This document shows, one piece after another, positions 1 to 8,100 of a DNA stretch of 64,000 bases (positions are counted from its first letter, which is position 1; each line of letters opens with the position of its first letter). The notes below the pieces were generated by a model, which saw nothing but the letters and a program-made list of their open reading frames with translations, had not been told where the DNA came from and did not search any database. Origin of the DNA: Agrilactobacillus fermenti (GTDB lineage: Bacteria > Bacillota > Bacilli > Lactobacillales > Lactobacillaceae); contig NZ_JACGCJ010000001.1 of NCBI RefSeq assembly GCF_021030645.1, positions 1 through 64,000 of the forward strand. The letters run 5' to 3'. Both the position numbers and the translations under genes were made by a program.

Positions 1-34
1 GCGGACTGATACTAATCGGTCGAGGACTTGACCA
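1..34 (+). rRNA. 23S ribosomal RNA, 3' end (partial)
   Basis: The first bases match the conserved 3' terminus of Gram-positive 23S rRNA (GGACTGATACTAATCGGTCG followed by AGGACTTGACC). Most of the gene lies before the window. The 5S gene follows after about 80 bases, the usual order in an rrn operon. The exact 3' end is uncertain by a few bases. Confidence 0.88.
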
Positions 35-112
35 AAAGAACGGCAAGCAGAAGATTCAAGGGTAAAGAAGACATGATATGTGGTTTTGAGGGCACGAAGT
101 GCTCAGGAGAAG

Positions 113-229
113 TGCGGTGGCGATAGCAAGAAGGCAACACCTGTTCCCATGCCGAACACAGAAGTTAAGCTTCTTAACGCCGAAAGTAGTTGGCGGGCAA
201 CCGCCTGCGAGGTTAGGAAGTCGCCGCGC
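113..229 (+). rRNA. 5S ribosomal RNA
   Basis: About 117 bases starting TGCGGTGGCGATAGC and ending GTCGCCGCGC, with the conserved 5S core CCCATGCCGAACACAGAAGT. The 5' and 3' ends pair as the 5S terminal helix. It lies between the 23S end and a tRNA cluster, so it is part of the same rrn transcript. Confidence 0.93.
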
Positions 230-234
230 TTTAT

Positions 235-307
235 TCCGGTTTAGCTCAGTTGGTAGAGCGCTTGACTGTTAATCAAGATGTCGTCAGTTCGAGTCTGACA
301 ACCGGAG
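235..307 (+). tRNA. tRNA-Asn (anticodon GTT)
   Basis: A 73-base cloverleaf: acceptor stem TCCGGTT/AACCGGA, discriminator G, T-arm GTTCGAGTC, and anticodon loop CTGTTAA giving GTT. It starts five bases after the 5S gene and belongs to the rrn-linked tRNA cluster. Confidence 0.96.
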
Positions 308-313
308 TTGTTG

Positions 314-336
314 ACGGCTGGGAGGCCGTTTTTTTA
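314..336 (+). terminator. Possible weak terminator inside the tRNA cluster
   Basis: A short hairpin ACGGC-TGGGAG-GCCGT is followed by a run of seven T. It lies between tRNA-Asn and tRNA-Glu, so it may attenuate transcription into the last two tRNAs or be a processing hairpin. The stem is only 5 bp. Confidence 0.4.
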
Positions 337-360
337 GTATTAATTTTAATATTAATATTA

Positions 361-432
361 GACCCGTTGGTCAAGTGGTTAAGACACCGCCCTTTCACGG
401 CGGTAACATGGGTTCAAATCCCGTACGGGTCA
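361..432 (+). tRNA. tRNA-Glu (anticodon TTC)
   Basis: A 72-base cloverleaf: acceptor GACCCGT/ACGGGTC, discriminator A, anticodon stem CCGCC/GGCGG, loop CTTTCAC giving TTC, and T-arm GTTCAAATC. It is the second of three tRNAs after the 5S gene. Confidence 0.96.
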
Positions 433-435
433 TTC

Positions 436-508
436 GCCGGCTTAGCTCAGCTGGTAGAGCATCGGTATCGTAAACCGAGGGTCACAGGTTCAAGTCCTGC
501 AGCCGGCA
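436..508 (+). tRNA. tRNA-Thr (anticodon CGT)
   Basis: A 73-base cloverleaf: acceptor GCCGGCT/AGCCGGC, discriminator A, anticodon stem TCGGT/ACCGA, loop ATCGTAA giving CGT, and T-arm GTTCAAGTC. It starts three bases after tRNA-Glu. Confidence 0.95.
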
Positions 509-539
509 TTCGAATGAAAAATAGCAGTATTAAGTATAA

Positions 540-585
540 GGCGAGACCAATTCCGATTATTCGGCTTTGGGGCTCGCCTTTGCTG
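540..585 (+). terminator. Terminator of the rrn-tRNA operon
   Basis: A hairpin with outer stem GGCGAGACC / GGCTCGCC and an inner CCGA/TCGG stem, followed by a T-rich stretch. It lies between tRNA-Thr and dtpT. Confidence 0.6.
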
Positions 586-640
586 TTTACTCAGCGTTCA
601 TTCGTCAAAATTATATTAATATTAGATTGAAGGTATTATT

Positions 641-2128
641 TTGGAAAAAAAGGAGAAAACATTCCTTGGGCAGCCTTGGGGGTTGTCGACGTTGTTCATG
701 ACTGAATTTTGGGAAAGATTTAGTTATTATGGTATGCGCGCAATTTTACTGTACTATATGTACTCTGCTGTTGAAAAAGGCGGCTTAGGTTTTAGCCAAA
801 CGACGGCCTCTTCAATAATGGCTATTTATGGTTCTCTAGTTTACTTGACTTCAGTTATCGGCGGTTTTGTGGCTGACCGTATTTTGGGTAGTCGTCGTAC
901 TGTTTTCTGGGGCGGGGTCTTAATTATGTTAGGGCATATAGCCTTGGCTTTACCATTTGGGGCACCAACCTTATTTTTATCAATTGGGTTGATCACAATT
1001 GGGACCGGATTATTGAAGCCAAATGTGTCAGAAATGGTCGGCACACTTTACACTGAAAATGACGTTCGACGTGATGCCGGTTTTAGTATTTTCGTAATGG
1101 GTATCAACCTTGGATCCTTATTGGCACCATGGATCGTTGGAACAGTTGGACAGAGTGTCAACTTCCACCTAGGCTTCTCTATCGCGGCTATTGGCATGTT
1201 CTTTGGCTTGTTGCAATACTACTTTAGCGGTAAAGAGTATCTAAGCGAAGCTTCTTTACATCCAACGGATCCAATCACAGCTGCTGAAAAACCTAAGATT
1301 CTTCGTAATCTTGCATTATGGTTTGTACTAGCCATTTTGGTGTTTGGTAGTTTAGCAATTATTGGTCAGTTAAATATCAATAATATCGTTTTAGTCTTCA
1401 GTATTTTAGGTGTTATTTTGCCAATTGCATACTTTATCATGATGCTTTCGAGCAAAAAGACAACTAAAGTTGAACGTTCCCGTATTTGGGCATACATTCC
1501 GCTGTTTATTGCTAGTGTTTTATTTTGGTCCATTGAAGAACAAGGCTCCGTTGTCTTAGCATTGTTTGCGGCTAACCAAACGCAGTTGGATTATACTTCA
1601 ATTCAGTGGTTACCTGGATTTTTACAACATATCTTGCCTTCATGGTTTCAATCTTTAAATCCATTTTTCATTATTATTTATACGCCAATCTTCGCCGTTT
1701 TGTGGACAAAATTGGGACGGAAACAACCATCAACGCCGTCTAAATTTGCCTATGGTCTTTTATTTGCGGGTTTATCCTTTATTGTGATGATGATTCCCAC
1801 GCTAACCCATGATACAAAATATTTAGTGAGTCCATTATGGCTTGTTTTGAGTTGGGCCATTGTGGAAATTGCTGAAATGTTGATATCACCGATTGGCTTG
1901 TCTGCCACAACGAAATTAGCACCGAAAGCATTTCAGTCGCAAATGATGAGCATGTGGTTCTTGGGGGATGCCATGGCACAAGCAATCAATGCGCAAATCG
2001 TTAAACTTTACACACCGCAAACGCAAGGTGTATATTTTGGTGTTGTCGGTGGTATTACGATCGTATTTGGGATTCTATTATTTACGATTGTACCTAAGAT
2101 TCGAGACCTGATGCAAGGCGTGAAATAG
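641..2128 (+). CDS. dtpT: Di-/tripeptide:proton symporter (POT/PTR2 family)
   Basis: This 495-residue membrane protein takes up di- and tripeptides with protons. The PTR2 signature E-x-x-E-R-F-x-Y-Y-G is present near residues 22-31 (TEFWERFSYYGMRA), and long hydrophobic segments fit a 14-helix POT carrier. The length agrees with lactobacillar DtpT. The start is a TTG with GAAGG seven bases before it; no better ATG lies at the front of the conserved region. It stands alone between the rrn terminator and the next gene. Such carriers supply amino acids to auxotrophic lactic acid bacteria. The family assignment is firm; substrate range is from family knowledge. Confidence 0.93.
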   Translation: MEKKEKTFLGQPWGLSTLFMTEFWERFSYYGMRAILLYYMYSAVEKGGLGFSQTTASSIMAIYGSLVYLTSVIGGFVADRILGSRRTVFWGGVLIMLGHIALALPFGAPTLFLSIGLITIGTGLLKPNVSEMVGTLYTENDVRRDAGFSIFVMGINLGSLLAPWIVGTVGQSVNFHLGFSIAAIGMFFGLLQYYFSGKEYLSEASLHPTDPITAAEKPKILRNLALWFVLAILVFGSLAIIGQLNINNIVLVFSILGVILPIAYFIMMLSSKKTTKVERSRIWAYIPLFIASVLFWSIEEQGSVVLALFAANQTQLDYTSIQWLPGFLQHILPSWFQSLNPFFIIIYTPIFAVLWTKLGRKQPSTPSKFAYGLLFAGLSFIVMMIPTLTHDTKYLVSPLWLVLSWAIVEIAEMLISPIGLSATTKLAPKAFQSQMMSMWFLGDAMAQAINAQIVKLYTPQTQGVYFGVVGGITIVFGILLFTIVPKIRDLMQGVK

Positions 2129-2158
2129 GCTCAAATTGTAAAGTTGAGGGTGTGCGCG

Positions 2159-2983
2159 ATGGTGAAGATTGCAATGAGCAGTGATAATCACATTGATGTC
2201 AATCATTTAGATGCTGCGGAAACTTTATCACAGCAATTAGCTTATTTATTAGAAAATCAATTTGATTATTATCTGATAGCTGGTGATCTGTTCAATGATT
2301 TTCAAAAATCTTTGGCTTTCGTACGTTCAATGAATCAGCAAGCTAATGGGAAATTGAAGGTTTACTTTATCGCGGGAAATCATGATATGGTCAATGGGAC
2401 TGATTATCCAACTTTACAGACGCCAATCGATCCGGTCTACTTGCATCAAAAAGTTATTGATATTCCAGATACAAATTATCGAATCATCGGCAATAACGGT
2501 TGGTATGATTATACCTTTGGCCGTGATTTTGACCCAAAACCGCTCAAGGCTTACATTCAATGGCGGAATGCCTATTGGATCGATGGCGGCATTACCGGTC
2601 TTGGCGATGATTTAGCAATGATGCAAACGATTCTGAATCAGGTTTATACGCAATTCTTAGCCGCACGCGCTGCTCAGAAAAAAATTATTTTTATAACACA
2701 TTTTGTACCACGAGCTGAGTATATATTTTATAGTTTAGATCGACCTTATTGGAACATGGTCAATCCTTTACTAGGTAGTCAACATCTTGGCGCCCTTATT
2801 GAAGCTTTTCAAATTGAACATGTGATGTTCGGCCATCTACATGTGCGACATAAGCCAAGGCTAATTCATAATACGACTTATTATAGTGCACCAGTGGGCT
2901 ATGGACTGAAACGAATGCACGAATGGGTCGGTAAAGATTTTATGACTGAATGGCAACAAACGCTTCAAATTATTAAAATTTGA
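2159..2983 (+). CDS. Metallophosphoesterase (calcineurin-like)
   Basis: A cytosolic protein of 274 residues with the full calcineurin-like metal-binding set in order: SDNHID (D-x-H) near the N-terminus, AGDLF, AGNHDM, THFVP and GHLHVRH. It should hydrolyse a phosphoester using two divalent metals; the substrate is unknown. I chose ATG 2159 rather than TTG 2144, because GAGGGTG at 2146-2152 gives a normal ribosome binding site for that ATG. It starts 30 bases after dtpT and may be read through from it. Similar proteins in lactobacilli carry only the general family name. Confidence 0.85.
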   Translation: MVKIAMSSDNHIDVNHLDAAETLSQQLAYLLENQFDYYLIAGDLFNDFQKSLAFVRSMNQQANGKLKVYFIAGNHDMVNGTDYPTLQTPIDPVYLHQKVIDIPDTNYRIIGNNGWYDYTFGRDFDPKPLKAYIQWRNAYWIDGGITGLGDDLAMMQTILNQVYTQFLAARAAQKKIIFITHFVPRAEYIFYSLDRPYWNMVNPLLGSQHLGALIEAFQIEHVMFGHLHVRHKPRLIHNTTYYSAPVGYGLKRMHEWVGKDFMTEWQQTLQIIKI

Positions 2984-2985
2984 TA

Positions 2986-3014
2986 TTGCAATTTTGGTTA
3001 GATTTTAGTATTAT
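2986..3014 (+). promoter_or_regulatory. Likely promoter of the tRNA-Tyr/tRNA-Gln pair
   Basis: TTGCAA (2986-2991), 17-base spacer, TATTAT (3009-3014). It lies just before tRNA-Tyr, where a separate tRNA promoter is expected. Confidence 0.45.
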
Positions 3015-3043
3015 ATTTAAGTCGGGTTACATAGTAATCCTAT

Positions 3044-3124
3044 GGAGGAGTAGCGAAGTGGCTAAACGCGGCGGACTGTAAATCCGCTCCTTCGGGTTCG
3101 GTGGTTCGAATCCACTCTCCTCCA
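3044..3124 (+). tRNA. tRNA-Tyr (anticodon GTA)
   Basis: An 81-base class II tRNA: acceptor GGAGGAG/CTCCTCC, discriminator A, anticodon stem GCGGA/TCCGC, loop CTGTAAA giving GTA, a long variable arm CTCCTTCGGGTT, and T-arm GGTTCGAATCC. Confidence 0.96.
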
Positions 3125-3130
3125 TATCAT

Positions 3131-3202
3131 TGGGTTATAGCCAAGCGGTAAGGCAACGGACTTTGACTCCGTCATGCGCTGGTTCGAATCCAGCTAACCC
3201 AA
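3131..3202 (+). tRNA. tRNA-Gln (anticodon TTG)
   Basis: A 72-base cloverleaf: acceptor TGGGTTA/TAACCCA, discriminator A, anticodon stem ACGGA/TCCGT, loop CTTTGAC giving TTG, and T-arm GGTTCGAATCC. It is six bases from tRNA-Tyr and surely co-transcribed. Confidence 0.96.
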
Positions 3203-3313
3203 TCTACCGTGTTCGACGGGTGGTTTAATTAAGGTTTTGACTGATACTAACTTCTTCCCATTGATAGTAATAGATAAATTATGATTAGATATATATTATT
3301 GGACGCGGATAGT

Positions 3314-3352
3314 AGTCGGGACAAAGTAATCGCTTTGTTTCGGCTATTTTTA
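3314..3352 (+). terminator. Terminator after the tRNA pair
   Basis: A 13-bp stem (AGTCGGGACAAAG / CTTTGTTTCGGCT, with a few G-T pairs), 6-base loop, then ATTTTTA. It separates the tRNA pair from proC. Confidence 0.75.
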
Positions 3353-3394
3353 TATCCACTGACTTAAAGCAAATTTAGAAAGTGAGGATTAATA

Positions 3395-4195
3395 ATGATG
3401 AAAATTGGTTTTATTGGTGTTGGACATATGGCTAGTGCTATGATTCAAGGCTTATTGCGTGCGGGTTATTCAGAGCGGGATATTGTTGTTCATAGTGCCC
3501 ATCAAGCTCACTATGAAGCTTTTGCGCAAGCAAATGGGGTAATTGCGGCCAAAGATAACCTAAGCCTTGCGCAGACAGCTGATCTAATTATTTTAGCGGT
3601 TGAACCAAGTCTGTACCAATCAATTCTCACTGAAATTAAACCTGCCATTACGACAAAAAAGATAATAGCATCGGTCTTAACAGGTATTACGGTTGCCCAA
3701 CTGCAAACAGCACTCGGGGTGGATATGGTGCCGATTGTGCGGCTGATGCCAAACGTTAATGTTGCAATCAATCAAGGTATGACGGCTATGCAAGGGAATA
3801 CAGCGAGTTTACCTGAGGCACGGGCAACTATCCGAGGTGTTTTTGAAAAATTAGGGGCAGTGATGATACTGCCAGAAGATAAGTTTAGTGTTTTTGTAGC
3901 CTTAGCCGGTAGTTCACCAGCGTTTATCTACTTATTTATCGACAGTTTGGCACGTGCTGGTGTTAAATATGGGTTGTCTAAGGCTCAAGCAACTGAGATT
4001 GCAGCGCAAGCCACATTGGGTAGTGCTCAAATGGTCCTTGATGCTGATCAATCGCCATTTGATTTGATCGATCAAGTTTCATCACCTGGTGGCACAACAA
4101 TTGCTGGGCTATTAGCTATGGAAGAACATGGCTTGATTACGAGCGTGATCAAGGGCGTTGATGCGACGATTGCTAAGGATGAACAAGGTTCTTAA
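3395..4195 (+). CDS. proC: Pyrroline-5-carboxylate reductase
   Basis: A protein of 266 residues that reduces 1-pyrroline-5-carboxylate to L-proline with NAD(P)H, the last step of proline synthesis. The N-terminal Rossmann motif GFIGVGHMASAM and the C-terminal P5CR signature region SSPGGTTIAGL are visible, and the length is typical. GTGAGG lies before the ATG. proAB are not nearby, so the substrate may come from genes elsewhere or from ornithine. It is closed by a strong bidirectional terminator. Confidence 0.95.
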   Translation: MMKIGFIGVGHMASAMIQGLLRAGYSERDIVVHSAHQAHYEAFAQANGVIAAKDNLSLAQTADLIILAVEPSLYQSILTEIKPAITTKKIIASVLTGITVAQLQTALGVDMVPIVRLMPNVNVAINQGMTAMQGNTASLPEARATIRGVFEKLGAVMILPEDKFSVFVALAGSSPAFIYLFIDSLARAGVKYGLSKAQATEIAAQATLGSAQMVLDADQSPFDLIDQVSSPGGTTIAGLLAMEEHGLITSVIKGVDATIAKDEQGS

Positions 4196-4198
4196 AAA

Positions 4199-4249
4199 TA
4201 AAATAACGGGCGAAAACAAATTCAACATTTTGTTTTCGCCCGTTATTTA
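4199..4249. terminator. Bidirectional terminator between proC and tetR
   Basis: A very long stem (AATAACGGGCGAAAACAAA / TTTGTTTTCGCCCGTTATT) with a short loop and A/T tracts on both sides. It serves proC on the plus strand and the tetR gene on the minus strand. The 136 bases from here to the tetR stop hold nothing else that I can see. Confidence 0.85.
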
Positions 4250-4385
4250 GTTATGAATAACTTAATTTTAAAAAGGGTTCAAAATGATTTCACTTAATCT
4301 CAAACTCAGCAATTTAGGCTAATTAGAGTATCATTTAATTGTACCTTATTAAATAATGTGCAATAAATAACAAGCATTTGATAAA

Positions 4386-5003
4386 TTAGCTATTATTGTC
4401 GACCACTTCAATACCTAATACAGTTAGATGACCGTTGGCAATCAATTGAATGGTTAGATGTGCCATATGTTCGGGTGAAAAATTGCTATCGGTGTTAAGC
4501 CACCACTGGACGTTACTGATGAAAATCGCCGTCATGTAAGCGATGATGAAACTTGTTGGAATCAATGTTTGTCCCTGTTTGATCCGCAGCTTATCAAAGA
4601 TTTCTGCATATTGATGCTTTAGCAGTTCTTGCAAAGTATTTTTTAGAATACTGACGTTTGTCGTGTTAACTAATGATTTGAAGAAGTCGTGGTTTTCTTG
4701 TACAAGGGTGAAAAATTGGGCTAGCATTTTATCCACTGAGGTCAAGGCGACCTTGCGATCTTTTGTCCAAATATCTGCACTAAGGACTTCCTTGATTGAA
4801 GTCAGGGCATTGGCAAAAATATAATGATAGAGGTCTTGCTTGTCCTTGAAATGCGCGTAAAAGGTAGCTCGATTGATCATCGCTTCATCGGCGATTTCCT
4901 GAACGGTGATTTGTTCGAAGCCTTCTGTACGAACGAGCTTTTGAAATGCTTCAACGATTAACTTACGTGTACGAATGACACGAAGATCTTGTTTATGACT
5001 CAT
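4386..5003 (-). CDS. TetR/AcrR-family transcriptional regulator
   Basis: A protein of 205 residues with a canonical TetR helix-turn-helix (ITVQEIADEAMINRATFYAHF, about residues 37-57), followed by an all-helical ligand domain. I place the start at the ATG at 5003, with GAGGG seven bases before it; an in-frame TTG at 5009 is less likely. It is divergent from the 1444-residue activase fusion, and two inverted repeats lie between them. By the usual TetR arrangement it probably represses that gene and itself. Its ligand is unknown; an acyl-CoA or fatty acid is a guess from the partner gene. Confidence 0.88.
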   Translation of the reverse strand: MSHKQDLRVIRTRKLIVEAFQKLVRTEGFEQITVQEIADEAMINRATFYAHFKDKQDLYHYIFANALTSIKEVLSADIWTKDRKVALTSVDKMLAQFFTLVQENHDFFKSLVNTTNVSILKNTLQELLKHQYAEIFDKLRIKQGQTLIPTSFIIAYMTAIFISNVQWWLNTDSNFSPEHMAHLTIQLIANGHLTVLGIEVVDNNS

Positions 5004-5061
5004 CAACAAACCCTCTTTTTTCTTGCTTACGCAACAGATATAGCTAAAGTGATGTTTATGA

Positions 5062-5083
5062 AAACAGTATTGCGATATTGTTT
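5062..5083. promoter_or_regulatory. Candidate TetR operator 1
   Basis: Inverted repeat AAACAGTAT - 4 bases - ATATTGTTT, symmetric at 8 of 9 positions. It lies between the divergent tetR and activase genes. The size suits a TetR dimer. Assignment is by position and symmetry only. Confidence 0.45.
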
Positions 5084-5099
5084 ATTGAATTCACTTATA

Positions 5100-5130
5100 T
5101 TTGTTATAAACTTAACAAATAAAGTATAAC
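5100..5130 (+). promoter_or_regulatory. Promoter and candidate TetR operator 2 of the activase gene
   Basis: A perfect inverted repeat TTTGTTA - 6 bases - TAACAAA (5100-5119). It overlaps a possible -35 TTGTTA (5101-5106), with a -10 TATAAC at 5125-5130 after an 18-base spacer. A repressor bound here would block transcription of the activase gene. Confidence 0.45.
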
Positions 5131-5180
5131 AAACGTTGTGTTGGTTATTCAACGGCTGTTGTGGAAGTGGAGGTATTCAA

Positions 5181-8100
5181 ATGACGCAAAAGCCCCTTTA
5201 TGGTGGGATCGATGTTGGTTCGACCACCGTTAAATTAGTCGTTTTAGATGAAAACAACCAGTCATTATATGAAACTTACCAGAGGCATTATTCGGATGTT
5301 AAAACTGCGACCAAGAAAATCATTGCAGAGGCGAGTAGTCGCTTAGGTGAACAAACACCAATTCGCTTTACGATTACTGGTTCTGGGGGTATGGGTCTCG
5401 CTGAAGTATTAGATGTTAAATTTGTACAAGAGGTCATTGCGTGTACGCGAACAGTTGAGGTCATGATTCCGGACACGGATGTGGCTATCGAACTGGGTGG
5501 TGAAGATGCCAAGATCACCTTTTTTGATGGTGCTATGGAGCAGCGGATGAACGGTAGTTGTGCCGGTGGGACTGGGGCATTTATTGACCAAATGGCCTCG
5601 TTATTGAAGACTGATGCGGATGGCGTCAATGAACTGGCCAAAGACTTTAAGCATATTTATCCGATTGCTTCCCGCTGTGGCGTGTTTGCCAAAACAGATG
5701 TCCAGCCATTGATCAACGATGGGGTGTCTAAGAATGATATTGCCGCAAGTATTTTTCAAGCGGTCGTTAATCAAACGATTGCTGGCTTAGCATCCGGCCG
5801 TAAAATTCGGGGGAAAGTTGCTTTCTTAGGCGGACCACTTTACTTCATGAGTGAGCTACGGGCTCGTTTTGTCGATACACTAAATATTGCCCCTGAAGAC
5901 GTTATTTTTCCCGAAAAGCCACAACTATTTGTCGCAAAAGGTGCGGCCCTCTATGCTCAAGACCAACCGACAACAACTTTTGACCGGTTATTAGATCATT
6001 TAGCCAATGACCAAACGAATGCGCTTAAGCTTAGCGATACTTTGCCGCCACTTTTTACATCTGAAGCTGAATTAGCTGAGTTTCGCCAACGTCACGATCA
6101 GGCAAAAGTCGATACTCGTGATTTAGACAGCTACCAAGGGGTGGCTTATTTGGGCATCGACGCTGGTTCAACGACTACCAAAGTTGCTCTGATGAGTGAA
6201 GACCATAAATTGCTTTACACTTGGTATGGTAAAAATGATGGCGATCCCTTGAAGAAAACAATGCAGATCCTAGCTGACTTGTACGCTAAGCTGCCTGAAA
6301 GTGTGACGATTGGTAAAACTTGTGTCACTGGCTACGGCGAGCAGCTGATCAAAAATGCGCTGCGGGCCGATCTTGGTGAAGTTGAAACAGTGGCGCATTA
6401 TAAGGCGGCACATTTCTTCCAGCCGGACGTTGATTTTATTTTGGATATCGGTGGGCAAGATATGAAGGCTATGCATGTGAAAGACAATGCCCTTTCGACG
6501 ATTCAACTCAACGAAGCTTGTTCTTCTGGCTGTGGTTCTTTCATCGAAACTTTTGCAGAATCATTGAAGTATGATGTTAAAGATTTTGCTAAAGTGGCTT
6601 TATTAGCAAAACAACCTGCTGATTTGGGATCTCGCTGTACCGTATTTATGAATTCAAAGGTGAAGCAGGTTCAAAAAGAAGGCGCCACGATTGGTGATAT
6701 TTCTGCAGGATTGTCCTATTCTGTCATTAAGAATGCACTTTACAAGGTCATTAAAGTACGACGGCCTGAAGATCTTGGACAACATATTGTTTGCCAAGGT
6801 GGTACTTTCTATAATGAAGCGGTCTTACGGGCTTTTGAACAGATCAGTGGTCATGAGGTCATTCGCCCGAATATCGCTGGATTGATGGGGGCTTATGGGG
6901 CGGCAATCATTGCCCAAGAAGCGTACCAAACCGGGGACGTGACGACCCTTTTGAATACGGCTGAAATGGGTCAGTTTACGGCTGAAAAGGAATATATGCA
7001 CTGCGGCCTGTGTGAAAACAACTGTCAATTGACGGTAACCGTCTTTAATGATGGTCGGCGCTTTGTCACGGGCAATCGTTGTGAACGTGGTCAAGCTAAG
7101 GGTATGCAGATCAAGTTAAGACAAAAGAATACCAAGATCAATCTTGTTAAAGAAAAGTATAAGCTCTTGTTTAGCTATCGGCCGTTACGCAAGAAATTAG
7201 CAACGCGAGGTGTCATCGGCATCCCACGGGTCTTGAATATGTATGAAAATTATCCTTTGTGGGCGACTTTCTTTAAAGAACTTGGTATTCGAGCAGAATT
7301 GTCGCCGCGTTCCAATAAGGCATTATTTGAACAGGGCATTGAAACGATCCCTAGCGATACCGTTTGCTATCCAGCCAAAATGACGCATGGGCATGTGATG
7401 GCATTAATCCATAAAGGTATCAAGACGATTTTCTATCCCGGTGTCGTTTACGAACGGGAAGAAAATAGTCAAGCACGTAATCATTTTAATTGCCCGATTG
7501 TACAGAGTTACTCAGATGTGATCCGTAATAATGTGGATGAAATTCGTGATGGTCAAATCGACTATCGCAATCCTTACTTGAATTTGGCTGATGAAAAATC
7601 AGCAGTTAAGAATTTATTCCTGACTTTTCAAGACTATGGCGTGACTGAAGCTGAGGTTCGAGCTGCCTTTGAAAAAGGTATGGCGGAATTAGATCATTTT
7701 AAACAGCAGATCCATAATCGTGGCGAAGAAGTCTTGATGCGACTCCATGAAAAGAATGAACGAGCCATCGTGCTGGCAGGCCGGCCGTACCATTTGGATC
7801 CCGAAATCAATCATGGTATTTCTCAAATCATTACTCAGGAGGGCTTTCATGTTTTGACAGAAGATAGCATTTCCCATTTGGGGGATGTTAAGGGGTTACG
7901 GGTTGTCAATCAGTGGGTCTATCATGCGCGCTTATATGCAGCAGCTGAAGTTGTCGCTAAGGAACCAAACCTAGAATTAGTCCAGTTGAATTCCTTTGGT
8001 TGTGGGCTAGACGCAATTACCACCGATCAAGTTGGCGAAATCCTAGCGCAGCACAACAAACTCTATACATTACTGAAAATTGACGAAGGGTCTAATATGG

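Noticed and set aside
250-630. Open frame of 126 codons across the tRNA cluster
   Set aside because: It runs through tRNA-Asn, tRNA-Glu and tRNA-Thr and the terminator; these are certain RNA genes and the translated sequence is meaningless.
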